Assembly (NCBI RefSeq): GCF_008831285.2
Contig: NW_022204507.1
Coordinates: 2,712,814-2,776,813 of the forward strand
Reading direction: 5' to 3'
DNA length: 64,000 nucleotides
Source of the DNA: Nymphaea colorata
Taxonomy: Eukaryota > Streptophyta > Magnoliopsida > Nymphaeales > Nymphaeaceae
Below, piece after piece: positions 1 to 10,559 of this stretch. Every line of letters begins with the position of its first letter. The first letter of the stretch is position 1. The notes beneath the pieces are model-generated. The model saw only the letters and a program-made list of their open reading frames with translations. It made no database searches and was not told the DNA's origin. The position numbers and the translations under genes are program-made.

Positions 1-63
1 TGGTATTTTTGGTTTACAACACTTCACATAAAAATTTCTCGCTTCATTCTCACAATCAATCGA

Positions 64-500
64 GAGACATTAGTGTCTGTTAAAGGCACCAAGTAATTCA
101 CTTTCGACCCACCTGGGCGTTGATTCAGCTTTCGAGTTAATGTTCGAGACAAGATGTTGATAAGATAGTAAAATATTTATGAGATAAAAAAATAGTTAAG
201 AAATAATAAAATAATGCTATGAATGACACAAAAAACAAAAGCACTTTTTTACTACTTAGAGAGGTATATTGGTCATAACGATACGTATATATAGATAGAC
301 AAATTTTACCTTTATCCAATCCCCAAATCGTCTTTTAACAATTCTCTTTTTTGTCCGTACAAATTAGTTCTTTTTGTATTATTCATGAGAGTTTTTCTTT
401 ACTAATATGGCACATGAAATTTCATATAGAGGGATGGTCTATATAACCAGTTTCACTGCGACATATGCCAAAACTTTATTCAGCTAGTAAAGGTTTTTGA
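64..500 (+). repeat. Long inverted-repeat family, copy 1 (left arm)
   Basis: AT-rich stretch marked by repeated GAGATAA/ATTTATGAGATA words and the phrase GACAAATTTTACCTTTATC near 298. It matches 10560-11110 in the same orientation and, as reverse complement, 11430-11770 and 12236-12765. The match to the last copy starts at CATTAGTGTCT (about 69) and runs through GTTAATGTTCGAGACAAG (about 137). No coding capacity is visible. The arrangement suggests a fold-back or long-TIR DNA element, with this copy as one arm. No target-site duplication was found, so element boundaries are uncertain. Confidence 0.6.
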
Positions 501-662
501 AAAAGGTTTCTACGGCTTCTTTTTATTTTGACAAATTAAATTTTAACTATATGTTTAATGGATTAAATAAGATGCATGGACCTAATTAATTACATGTCGA
601 AGGTGTTTAAAGGGAGGGGATGGATATCATTATAGGGATGAAATTTTCCTTCGTTCTCAACT

Positions 663-1355
663 TGGACGGCGTAAGTCTGTGGCCTAGACTTACCAGCCAA
701 ATCACCACCTGTACGAAAACCCAAAGGAACAAGGGACAACCAGCTTTACATCAAATCAAGGACTTAGTCTTTTCTTATCAAGAAAAACTTACAAGACTAT
801 CAAAACAATTACATGTGCCTTCTATCTACACTGTTTGTCTCGGCTTAAGTATCCGGCTAGAGCTATTACATTGTTTGAATTCAAAACCAAGGCAGCAACA
901 ATACCCCGTCGAGATTCAAATGTGGCTATGGGCTCAAACCGCCATTTGGCCACCTGTCCAGGAACTTCTGCCCACGCTGGCCAGCGGTTGGCCAAGCGCA
1001 TTGCTGCCCGTAGACCACGTGGCCATGAGGCCATTATCTAACATCTGTTCCCAAGTCTTGCAACAGGTAGGCGGGCCCTGGCATTGCTGCCTAACTACCA
1101 CATAACCAAATCCATTCCCTCCAAGGCACCACATTTGAATTCATGCCATCCGAAGCTACCAAGTGTCCTCGCCTTTTCTCATTGGCCACGTGTTGAGGGG
1201 CCGGTGCCCTTCAACTGACAATGTTCCCTATATAGGTGTTGTGGGTGATCGCTTGTCCCGTATGGGAAAAACACCAAAGACGTCTAGGCTACCATAAATT
1301 TTGAACTGCTGGCTGCTGCCGAGATATGGCCTCATGTTGTCAAGTTGTGGCTTGT
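663..1355 (-). repeat. 3' LTR of the Ty3/gypsy element
   Basis: Direct repeat of 4786-5480. Shared landmarks are TAAGTCTGTGG near 672, GAATTCAAAACCA near 878, CATTGCTGCCCGTAGA near 999, a CCCTATATAGG TATA-like box near 1227 and GGGAAAAACACCAAAGAC near 1264. Differences between the two LTRs are frequent, which indicates an old insertion. The outer edge is placed at TG 663-664 by alignment with TG 4786-4787. The inner edge near 1355 is approximate because integrase-derived sequence abuts it. Confidence 0.9.
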
Positions 1356-1705
1356 ATTGATTCTCTGATATCTACCTTATCTTGCTGTTAATCTAGGCAA
1401 GTCTGAGCATAATGCTCTATGGCTGCTTCCATCTTTGGCCAATAGAAGCACGAGCAATCAAGGCCAGTGTGCGCTCTTGGCTAGGATGGCTAGCTCAAGG
1501 GCTATCGTGCATTTCCTTCAAGAGTTCCTTCTGAATCCCACCTGATGAAGGGATGTATATACGATTCTTTTTTGTGAATAAGATCTCATCTTGTAGCTAA
1601 AATCAATGACACATGCCTTCTTTCACCAATTCAAGGAGGTGGGCCACTGATGATTCAGTAGTCGTAGCCTACCGAATCCTCTGCATCAAGTACCCAGACA
1701 CTTGA
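1356..1705 (-). pseudogene. Integrase N-terminal (zinc-binding) remnant
   Basis: Minus-strand translation gives a broken run resembling the H2C2 zinc-binding part of Ty3/gypsy integrase: VYIPS, then LLKEMHDSP, HPSQERTLALIARA and a degraded stretch where the second pair of zinc ligands should lie. Several in-frame stops interrupt it. The DDE catalytic core that should follow is absent, because sequence passes directly into the 3' LTR near 1355. An internal deletion fusing the integrase 5' part to the LTR is inferred. Confidence 0.75.
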
Positions 1706-1710
1706 GTCAT

Positions 1711-1904
1711 CGCAGACACGGTGCAGACCTCTACCTGCACCCCTCCGCTTAGTGCATCGGCAATCTGATTAGCTTTACCAGGCCTATGCAATATATCCAT
1801 GTCAAACCGCAGACATGGTGCAGACCTCTACTTGCACGCCTCGGCTTAGTGCATCGGCAATCTAATTAGCTTTACCAGACCTATGCACTATGTCAAACTC
1901 TGGT
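1711..1904. repeat. 97-bp tandem duplication in the RNase H/integrase linker
   Basis: Two adjacent copies starting at CGCAGACA (1711 and 1808) share GGTGCAGACCTCTAC, TTAGTGCATCGGCAATCT and ATTAGCTTTACCAG with a few differences. The duplicated segment includes the minus-strand region encoding the conserved end of RNase H (ADALS-like), so the element carries that piece twice. Confidence 0.85.
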
Positions 1905-3125
1905 AGAAAATCTTCCCAACATGCTTGTTTGGCATTTAGCCACTTCTGTGACAAAAAAATAGCTATGCGCCACATTGATGGTCATTACTTTGAAATGATG
2001 CCCAATAGATAATGTCTCCAAAGCCTTAGACAATGAACTACTGCCGTCATTTTCTTTTTATAGAACGTGTATCGTCGTTTTATGTCCCACAACTTCTGAC
2101 TTTCATACCGGATGTCCATCTTGCATCAAGACATTGCCCAATGCTTGGTTGGAAGCATTAGTCTCCACCTCAAATGGCAAAGTGTAATCAGGCAAGTGCA
2201 AAACCGGCTCACTGCTCAATTTTGCCTTGAGCAGTCGAAAGGCATCAGCACATTCTGATGACGAATCCCACGTTTCATTCTTCTTCAACAAGTCCATCAA
2301 GGATACTGTAACCCTTGAGTATCCCTCAATGAAGCAACGATAATAATTAGCTAGGCCCAAGAAAGACCAAAGTGCTGGCACATTTGTATGGGCTGGCTAG
2401 TCAAGGATGGCCTGAAATTTTTGGGAATCCATCTCTACCTTTCCATGGCAGACAAAGTGGCCTAAGAAAGGGACCCATGGCTGAGCAAATATGCACTTCT
2501 TTGGCTTTAAATACAACTTATTTTCTTGCAACTTAGAGAACACCAACTCTAAGTGTTTGACATGGGACTCTATGAATAGACTATAAATCACAATGTCGCC
2601 CAAATACATCACCACAAAATCATCGATGTAAAGGCGAAACACATTATTCATTAAATTATAAAATGTAGTCGGTGCATTACAAAGCCCAAAACATTATAAG
2701 TTACTCTAACAAACCATAGCGAGTAATACATGCCTTTCTCAGCTCATCCCCTTTAGCAATCCTCACTTGATAATTCTCAGACCATAGGTCTAACTTAGTG
2801 AAGATCTGGGCATTACCTGGCTGATCAAACAAGTCTTCCACTCGAGGCACAAGTTACTTGTTGATCACAGTGAGCTTGTTCAAAGCTTTGTAGTCCACAC
2901 ACATCCGAAGGGAAACATCCTTTTTATGTTGGAACAAGATTGGCTCTTCATAAGGGGCCTTGGATGGTTCGATGTAACCAGCTTCTAGCAATTCGTTGAG
3001 TTGCCATCACAGTTTAGCTAATCTGGTGGGAACATCTGATATGTAGCCTGGGCAGGAGACTCAACGCTTTGCACCAATTCTATTTCATGGTCCATGTCGC
3101 TTCTTGACAGCAAATCCTTCGGCAT
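1905..3125 (-). pseudogene. Ty3/gypsy reverse transcriptase and RNase H, broken
   Basis: The enzyme would copy element RNA into DNA in the cytoplasmic particle. On the minus strand the order runs from about 3125 (KDLLSRSDMDHEIELV) through a frameshifted finger/palm region with the CVDYKALN-like part mutated, then FGLCNAPTTFYNLMNNVF near 2670, the catalytic loop at 2595-2606, the thumb LGHFVCHGKVEMD near 2450, the connection FLGLANYYRCFI near 2360, and RNase H PVLHLPDYTLPFEVETNAS to HCLRLWRHYLLG near 2010. The active-site tetrapeptide reads Y-L-G-D, so one of the two metal-binding aspartates is lost. Multiple stops and shifts, for example between about 2650 and 3020, confirm a pseudogene. Confidence 0.93.
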
Positions 3126-3329
3126 TTCTCTTGGCACAACATTAGAGAATCTGCCAAGTAGTTCCTATACTAAGGCAGGAGCATTACCTTGCTTTTGGTC
3201 TGGGCTGACTTCCTTCAATGTAGCAAGAAAGTCAGCTCTCCATACCTCAATTTGTCATTGAGTTGTAAGGACAATATAGCTTTTATAGTAACCCTACCTA
3301 ACACCAATAGAACCAGACAAGGCATCTTC

Positions 3330-3665
3330 TCATTTGAAATCATTAATGACTTTAGATGCGGTTAGATTGTCACCTTGGATTGGGTTAGGAAATCCATGCC
3401 CCGCATCTCATCAAAATCATCTAGTGTGCAGACCGTGAAGTTACATTTACCCAACCAAGGCCCGACTTCCTTCCTAGCAGCTTACGCTTCACCGTTTGTC
3501 ACTAAAGGGACAACATTAGTGGCTTTCACGTGGCTGGCATTCGGCTTCTCCATAAGGCCGAAAGCTCCACCAGACAACTAGCCACAAAATTGTGGGTCAC
3601 TCATGTGTCCACCAAGGTATGAGTGAGAACTTTATTCAGCCGGACCTCAACATACAACAACCTAG
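3330..3665 (-). pseudogene. Retropepsin-like aspartic protease, broken
   Basis: Minus-strand reading gives YVEVRLNKVLTHTLVDT and then a TGA stop at 3601-3603 exactly where the catalytic D-T-G glycine should be. It continues in frame with THNFVAS, as expected around this active site. Further on, GPWLGKCNFTVCTLDDFDE and GMDFL match the C-terminal flap part of gypsy proteases. A nonsense change in the active-site triplet removes activity and would cut the polyprotein. Confidence 0.88.
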
Positions 3666-3794
3666 GACTTAAGGCCGTATTCTCAAGAGGCTGGCACAGA
3701 GTGTTCACCTGTCGAAGAGGGTTCATGCATTTCAGAGATCCAATGGTCAGTGATCTTGACTCATCATCAGGCTCCTGGACGACCGCATTCATGA

Positions 3795-4751
3795 GCTTCC
3801 TGTGAGGGCAATTTTGCGCACGGTGAGGGCCATTGCAAATGAAGCACCCGGAATAGTTTGAAGATTTGTAGGGTATGTCTCTTAGGCCCTCCTTCTTCTT
3901 ACCACCATATTTTGCTTTGGCAGACTTGTACCGCTTTTATGGCCGATTCTTAGATGTTTCGTCACTGAACTGCACACAAAAATGTAAGAGACGATCGGCT
4001 ATTGGTAAAGCAGAATGCAATTCTTTTACTTCTTGCCGACAAATTTCAGTTTGAGCCCACGACTGAAGACCACTCATAAAGTAAAATAGCATGTTTTCTT
4101 CTGCCATGTTTTTTATGTCAAGCATTAATGAAGAAAATGCCTTGACATAATCCCGAATGGTCCCAGCCTGCTTGAGCTGTTGTAGACCTTCTCGAGCAAT
4201 CCATGCAACATTCAAAGGCAGAAATTGATACCTAAGTTCGTGCTTCATTTTGGCCCAAGTAGAGATAGGCACCTTACCCGTGTGACTATCCTCTTCCAGC
4301 TTCGTCTCCCACCACAATTTGGCACTTCTGTGCAAATAGATGGCCAGACAGTGACTTTATCATCCTTTTTCGTATGAACAGGTTTGAAGTACTGCTCGAT
4401 GTGCCAAAGATATTTCTCAAGGTCCTTCAAACAACCGGCACCATGGAAAGCTTTAGGCTCTGGGATCTTTATCTTTGATATCTCCCATGTGGCGGCTCCC
4501 AGCACATGGCGCACAACAACAAATTCTTGCTACCAGACTAATCTGGCTTCCCCAAGCTAGTTTCGAAGGTCTTAAATGAGATCATCTGACCGAGCAGCAA
4601 GTTTCTTTATCTGATTCTCAAGAAGGGTCAGATGCTCAATCATTTGTTGGTTATCTGACGAAGCAAAGGACACTTGAGTTGTCAGCGAGCCAATAGATTC
4701 CTCCAAGGGAGAGAGTCTCGGCTCTCGAGTCTCAGCACCAGTAGTCATCAT
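3795..4751 (-). pseudogene. Ty3/gypsy Gag with zinc knuckle, broken
   Basis: Gag would form the particle that packages element RNA. A likely start lies at 4751-4749, just inside the element after the primer site. The N-terminal part has a leucine/glutamine-rich, coiled-coil-like stretch (about 4590-4700). Around 4400-4480 is IKIPEPKAFHGAGCLKDLEKYL, and 3937-4335 carries the Retrotrans_gag core (SAKLWWETKLEED; GTIRDYVKAFSSLMLDI). A zinc knuckle at about 3806-3846 reads CFICNGPHRAQNC, the CX2CX3HX4C form seen in plant gypsy elements. Stops near 4560 and a frame change near 4250-4335 break the frame. Confidence 0.92.
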
Positions 4752-4760
4752 TATAACTTG

Positions 4761-4772
4761 TCTTTGATACCA
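4761..4772 (-). other. Primer-binding site (initiator Met tRNA)
   Basis: The minus strand reads TGGTATCAAAGA next to the inner end of the 5' LTR, close to the usual TGGTATCAGAGC complement of the initiator-methionine tRNA 3' end. Its position sets the element orientation as minus. Confidence 0.8.
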
Positions 4773-4785
4773 ATTCTTATCAACC

Positions 4786-5480
4786 TGCACAACATAAGTC
4801 TGTGGCATAGACTTACCAGCCAAATTACCACCCATACGAAAACTCAAAGGATCAATGGACAACCAGCTTTGCCTCAACTCGAAGACTTAGTCTTTTCTCA
4901 TAAAAAAAAACTTGTAAGATTGTCAAAGCAATCCCATGTGCCTTCTCTCTACACTGCTTTGGTCGGTTTAAGTATCCAGCCATAGCTATTACATTATTTG
5001 AATTCAAAACCAACATGGTAACAATATTTGGCCCAGATTAAAATGTAGTTGCAGGCTCAAACCACCCGACCACCACTTGTCCAGGAACCACTCCCCCACA
5101 CCGGCCAGTGATTGGCCACGAGCATTGCTGCCCGTAGACTACCTGGTCATGAGGCTATTATCTGACATCTGTTCCCACAGCCTGCAACTGCTTGGCATGG
5201 CTGGCACTACTGCTTGGCTGCCACCTAACCAAATCCGTTCCCTCCAAGTCACCACATCCAAATTCATGCCATCTGATGCTATCAACTGTCCCAACCTTCC
5301 CTTTCGCAGTGGCCACAAGTTGAGGGGCCGGTGTCCTCCAACCGACAGTGTTCCCTATATAGGCGTTGTGGGTATTCGCTCATCGTGTAAGGGAAAAACA
5401 CCAAAGACCTCTGGACTATCATAAATTTCGGATTGCTTGTTATTGCCGAGCTATGGCCTCTGGTTGTTGCTGTTGCTTCC
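4786..5480 (-). repeat. 5' LTR of the Ty3/gypsy element
   Basis: Direct repeat of 663-1355. It begins with TG at 4786 in window orientation. It keeps the CCCTATATAGG TATA-like motif near 5350 and GGGAAAAACACCAAAGAC near 5390. The outer boundary near 5480 is approximate; alignment fades after GCCGAGCTATGGCCTC (about 5443). Confidence 0.9.
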
Positions 5481-6420
5481 TTGAGACTATGTAGGTGCCT
5501 TCCAAGGCCTCGCCATGCCAGGCCATCCTTGTCTAGGTCAGCCCATGCCATCCCTGGCTAGGGGCCAGGGCAGGGTCTTAAAGAGATTCAGTACCCTGTT
5601 TGACTCATTCCAATAACTTATTTTTTAATATTATTTATTCAAATATAGATATCATTACATATTTTGTATGTTTAATTATATTTATATATTAAACTATATT
5701 AAAAATTTATTTTTTCAATCTAATCGAGTCAGGATGGGTTTCTGGCCTGAGTTGCAGGCAATCGGGTCAAGCCAAGGCTGCAGTCAAGGGCTGTGGTCTA
5801 ACCCGATCCCAACTTCTTGTCAGGCAGGGTCCGGCCTGACCAAAGCCCAGCCTTACCTACAGACGAGAATATTAAAAAATAATGGCGAGCATATGGTGGA
5901 CACTTTTGACCTGCCATCGCGGCTTGGGTGTGTCTATCTCCATTTTACTTACTGAGAGACCACAATTGATTAGGCCAATGGGACAAATTAGAGTGGATGC
6001 AACGATAGGTTGGGCTGGGGCTGGTATTGGGAACCCAATTGAACTTAAAGCTTTGACATATTCATACGCCTTGGCAATTGGCACATATATTTTACTTTAC
6101 AAAATGCAAATTCATGTTAATTTTGTTTTCATGTTTCTAAGTGCAGTTTGAAATATGATACTCCTATACCCAGCTAGGGTATAGAGTTCGGTTCAAATGA
6201 GACGTTGCAAGGTTAAAATGAGCAGGTATATGCCGAATATAATGTTCACTCGAGAGCCGATTTGAAGCTGGCATAGCCCAGCCTGCAAATAATGGCCCGG
6301 ACGGACTTCAGTGGGTGTGCCAACAGTGGCATGCATTCGCATGATGCTCACCCCCTTTTAGAAGTGAGAATTGCTTTGCAGAGAACGACAGGTTTTGTGT
6401 GTTGTGCCGCTTAGCCGCTT
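5481..6420. other. Intergenic DNA with possible degenerate hAT-like GC blocks
   Basis: An AT-rich core (5600-5720) lies between GC-rich blocks with words such as GGCCAGGGCAGGGTC (about 5563) and CAGGCAGGGTCCGGCCTGACC (about 5820), reminiscent of hAT MITE ends. No clean terminal inverted repeat or target duplication was found. The open frames here show no recognisable domain. Confidence 0.35.
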
Positions 6421-9124
6421 AGATTGACTACCACTCCTTTGAATTCAGACTTTTCACCCCTTGGTTCTTGGGTACCAAGACAAAAAGTCTCTCAATTGAC
6501 ACTTGCATTGTTTTCAAAGGGGCATCCTCAAAGTTGCAGGTGTCTACTTCACATACAAATAATTCGCGAACACCCTCATAGGTTAAACGTGCCAAGGTTA
6601 TTTCTGAACAAAATTTCTCCAAGGTCTGAAAAAATTATGGAAGGTTTAGATCACTTCTGGGCAAATAATAAATTGCCGCTCAACATTTTCAACTTGACAA
6701 ACATGTACTCAACTTTTGAGAGAAATTCCCACGGAGTGACTTCTGCAACAAAAACATTAAAGTTGATCGAACATTCACCTTTTTAATCTAAACAATATAT
6801 TTTTTCCCTCTTATTTTGGAAATAATTTTGAATAATGAGTACTTTTATAAATTATTCAAATCGCTTTATTGATTTTTCCTCCTGAGGTAGCTCTTTATGA
6901 ATTTCTTTCAGAAGTCTGTGCCTACTACTTGTTGAACCTTAAAAGTTGAGCTGTTATTTTTAATTTAGCAAAAAGTTTAGTGGCTATTTGTAATTTGTTA
7001 TGTACGGAACATAGGGAAGTACTGTGATAGGTTGGTTTGGCAGTTATATACCAGCCCAACAATTTTTCTTTATTTTCATATTGGCCCATTCAACTATTTG
7101 TTTATTTGTATATATATTCGTAACTCTTAAGGAAAGAGAATTTTAGAAAAACTGGCCATTAGCCAAAATTTAACAGGTCCAGTGACTATTTGATTACTTG
7201 GTCAGACCCTGCACTTGTATGCCAGTGGCTGAATTCCTTTTGTACCAGGTAGTAAGTAAACCATCCACTCTCTAAAACCGATGGCTAATATGTATGACAA
7301 AGAACAGTTGAAGCCCTAGGGTTTGATCTGCAACACCTAACCTGGTCCGGCAAACCATTAAGTTTATAAATATATAAATTAAAAAGTGTCAACAGCAAAA
7401 CCAGCAGAACTTTTCCTCTCAATATATGATTTCCTAGTCATTGACCTGCTGGAAGCAAGTCATGACGCGTAGGTGGATCTACCCCACAAAAAATGTATAC
7501 CATGACCCAGCGTCTTTGGCTTTTGTTCAGTCATACTGCTCACTCACCAAAGCCCTCCTCAATTAAATCTGTTTTGGAAAACACCTGTGCTCCATGCCCT
7601 TGAACTTTTCTGCAAAAATAAGACAACCAATTACGGTACGCAAAAATCAAATTTCAAACAGTCAACGTTGCAATGTATCTCAAAGCTGAATCCCTTATTA
7701 TTCGACGTTCCAGAGTTAAATGCTATCACACTTAATTAGTCTTAAACTCCAATTGACTACTTCCATCCCTTATTTCTGAGTTAAAATTGGAGGTGACTGC
7801 CGCAATAGTGGTGAGAGCATTGAGTTCATTTTCTTTGCATTTTTTCATTTTCATATCCATCACCACCTTCATTGACAACAATATTGGCTTGTGAATGTTT
7901 TCAACCCCCATTTCTGTTTCCCTTGAGAAATCCTTCATTAAAAAAAAAACATTTAGATAAAAAGGTAAAAAATGTCAGAAACAAATAAACATTATATATA
8001 ATAGTCACTATATCAAAACATTGTACATGTGTGTGTGTGGTAGATATGAGACCATTAGGGTAAGGAATAAATACCAGACCTTTTAAATTTGCGTTAAAAT
8101 GTGTTATAAATAAAATGTTGTAGTAATGTATTCACAAACATTAGTTTATTATAAATCATGCTTTACCGCAAGTCATTTTGTAACAAATATATATATATTT
8201 TTTCTTCAATTAAAATTTTGATATTTTAACAGCCATTTGTTTTTTATTATTAGAAAACATTATCTAAGTAAAAAATTTACTAATTTAATGTATGTTTTTC
8301 ACCAAGTCACCCTTTACTGCCAAAAAATATGTTGATAATTAATTTTAATGGGTCTGGTTTTCATTTCTTATCTAAGTAGTCTGGTTGTTACCAACTTTAT
8401 ATAAATAGACTACACACACACCCCTTGTACCGATGCTGGCAGCCCTAGTTCCTCGATGCTGTAGGCCAGTGTCTGTGAGTCAATCACCGTCTCTATTAGT
8501 TAAACGGAACCCCAGCTCAGGCCAGAAGCTAGATAATGTCAACAAATAGTTTTTAGTAATATAATTTTAGAAGGGACACTTGTACGTAAGTTAAAAAAAC
8601 AGCCATGAAATTTGAATATAAAAATAACCATTTTTTGAGGGCCTGTGTGGGCAATTCCCCACACTATGCCCACACCTCCCTCCGCCCCGGCCCCAGCAAC
8701 TGTTATTGCAGGGTCTTCTCCTTGTTCCCTGCATGCCTCTCTCTTTTCTTCTTAGTTAATGCACTACTTGAATGCTGCTGCAACACATGATGCTGAATTC
8801 TTCCTTCTTCTTCTTCGTAGGCATGATGCAAAAATGCAATCCAGTTTCTCAGATCATGATTGAAGATAGAGAATGGAGCACAGCCCTTAACGAATGCAAT
8901 CATCCTCCAGCTCATGGCTGACCGTGCCTGATGAGTTGATACGTCGCGTTGTTATCGAACTACTGTTCCAAAGGTGTCCAAGCAATGAGGCTTAATATAA
9001 GCGACCCCATACAGGGGAAAGGTGATCAATTCTCTTTGCTCCACAAAAATTACCTTGATATTTTTTGTCACTTTTGTGGGAGGTGTTTTCTAACTTTGCA
9101 TCAAGTAGTGTGTTGTGAGAGGTC

Positions 9125-9126
<2 letters not shown>
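6421..9126. other. Intergenic DNA, nothing recognised
   Basis: Low-complexity AT-rich DNA with short open frames, the longest about 120 codons from 6424 on the plus strand. No domain, codon pattern or repeat supports coding. A TATA-like TTATATAAATAGAC at about 8397 has no convincing downstream gene. A C-rich stretch lies at about 8640-8700. Confidence 0.5.

Positions 9127-9175
<49 letters not shown>
9127..9175. repeat. (AT)n microsatellite
   Basis: Nearly pure AT dinucleotide run of about 49 bp. Confidence 0.97.
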
Positions 9176-9179
<4 letters not shown>

Positions 9180-9214
9180 TGACATCCTCCATCCATCTTG
9201 AGGTCCATCTAATA

Positions 9215-9287
9215 ACAGCCACTTGATGCATTGCATCGGGTGTGGGTGTTATTAAACACACTGCCCAATGCAATGCACATTGGCTGT
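9215..9287. other. Imperfect hairpin
   Basis: Arms ACAGCCACTTGATGCATTGC (from 9215) and its near-complement ending in TTGGCTGT (to 9287) pair through most of their length. The pairing continues into GTGTT...AACAC at the apex around ATTA (about 9251). The stem is roughly 30 bp with a few mismatches. It could be a tiny MITE or a small-RNA precursor-like fold; no identity with a known miRNA is claimed. Confidence 0.6.
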
Positions 9288-9378
9288 GAGAAGCAAAAAG
9301 CTATGTCCATTCAAACATGGATGAAAAAATCCACAAATCATATTTATATATATACAACTGTTGTTTTTTTTATGTGTT

Positions 9379-9397
9379 CTCTCTCTCTCTCTCTCTA
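9379..9397. repeat. (CT)n microsatellite
   Basis: A run of CT dinucleotides. A (TA)n run follows at about 9441-9463, and then CA-rich sequence to about 9486. Confidence 0.9.
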
Positions 9398-9489
9398 TAA
9401 AATTAGTAAAAAAGGGAAGTTTCTGGCATATATAACTGTTGTATATATATATATATATATATACACAAACACACAAACACACACACCGG

Positions 9490-10559
9490 ATCTTACTTGA
9501 GTTTTAAAACATAAAATCCAAATCCTATTTTGAATCCTAAGGCAAATTTGGTAAAGGTTGGGCTCATCTCCCATGCATGCGAGAGACAGAGACAGATCTA
9601 AGCAATAAAAGTCAGGAGGGTAAAAAAGATAAATAAGGAGGCCACATGAAGGAGGAGGGGTGTGGCAAACTATCAACCAACGTTGCATATGATAAATTGG
9701 ATGTTAAATCATAAAACGTTTGTATTCATGCTGATATCTGACAGTTGTTAAATGCCTTGAATTTATGACAAAACGAATGAAAAATTTTAAAGACTTAAAA
9801 TAGAAATATTTTGGCAATGTGCACTTTTTTTAATAAAAAAATCAGTGGCATTATTAGCATTTTTATCCTAAGATTACAATTTTTTAATTCATAAATGAAA
9901 AAACAACATCAATTTCGAAATTTTACATTTAAGCCCTAAATTTATATTTTATCTAAAATATGGTTTAATATTTACAAGTAATCAGCAATATGCTCGACTT
10001 TGTTCTGTATATTTGTATTTGAATCTTTTCTAACTAAAAATAATTTACTGATTCTTTTTTATTAATGTTGTCACGGACTTTGTCTAAACGAAATTTTAGA
10101 AGACCATGAAAAAGATGGTTCAAGCACTACTTTGATTTTCCTTTCAATTGTGTCTATGTAAAAGGTGGTAGTTCGTAAAGTTTAATTTGGAATTAAGTTA
10201 GATATGTTTAAACTTTCTATTTACTTAACATGGACTTTTTAATTGCAAAAAATCAACCAATGAGTCACTAGAAATGTTTTTCCTTTACCATATGGCAGTA
10301 TGATTGGCATGTTTGACTAAATTTGGAAGAAAAAAAAATCCTGTGGATAATGAAAATTGATTTCTACGTAGAATCAATTTATTAAAATGTACGGGCATAG
10401 TTTGGGTCCACATGCTTTAACCTTAAAGTAGAAAATATTATTTAATAAATGGCTCTTGGGAGTCGGGTTAATCAACTGGAGCATGACTCAAGCTTCACAT
10501 TACTCAAGCTCGGCCTGATCATGTATGTACCTAGCAATGGGGGCGAGTTTTGTATGTCA
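9490..10559. other. AT-rich intergenic DNA
   Basis: No open frame or domain of note. Only short A/T homopolymers and scattered words are seen. Confidence 0.5.

Larger units (their letters stand above)
663..5480 (-). mobile_element. Decayed Ty3/gypsy LTR retrotransposon
   Basis: The element reads on the minus strand: 5' LTR (about 4786-5480), primer-binding site, gag with zinc knuckle, protease, reverse transcriptase, RNase H, the start of integrase, then 3' LTR (663-about 1355). The two LTRs are direct repeats alignable along most of their length. The order PR-RT-RH-IN is that of Ty3/gypsy. The zinc-knuckle spacing and the Met-tRNA primer site suit plant chromovirus-like lineages, but the clade is not settled. 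At about 4.8 kb it is short because the integrase core and C-terminus are missing. Stops and frameshifts occur in every domain, so it is non-autonomous. No clear target-site duplication was seen. Confidence 0.95.

Noticed and set aside
820-1134. Overlapping open frames of 66-161 codons on both strands
   Set aside because: They lie inside the gypsy LTR and repeat at 4674-5551, so they are LTR sequence, not genes.
5882-6151. 89-codon plus-strand frame with hydrophobic parts
   Set aside because: No domain; lies in GC-rich, repeat-like DNA with an equally long opposite frame.
6424-6786. 120-codon plus-strand frame
   Set aside because: No recognisable motif, no promoter or splice context, and an overlapping minus-strand frame of similar quality.
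8992-9482. Frames containing long runs of Tyr/Ile
   Set aside because: Translations of AT microsatellites.
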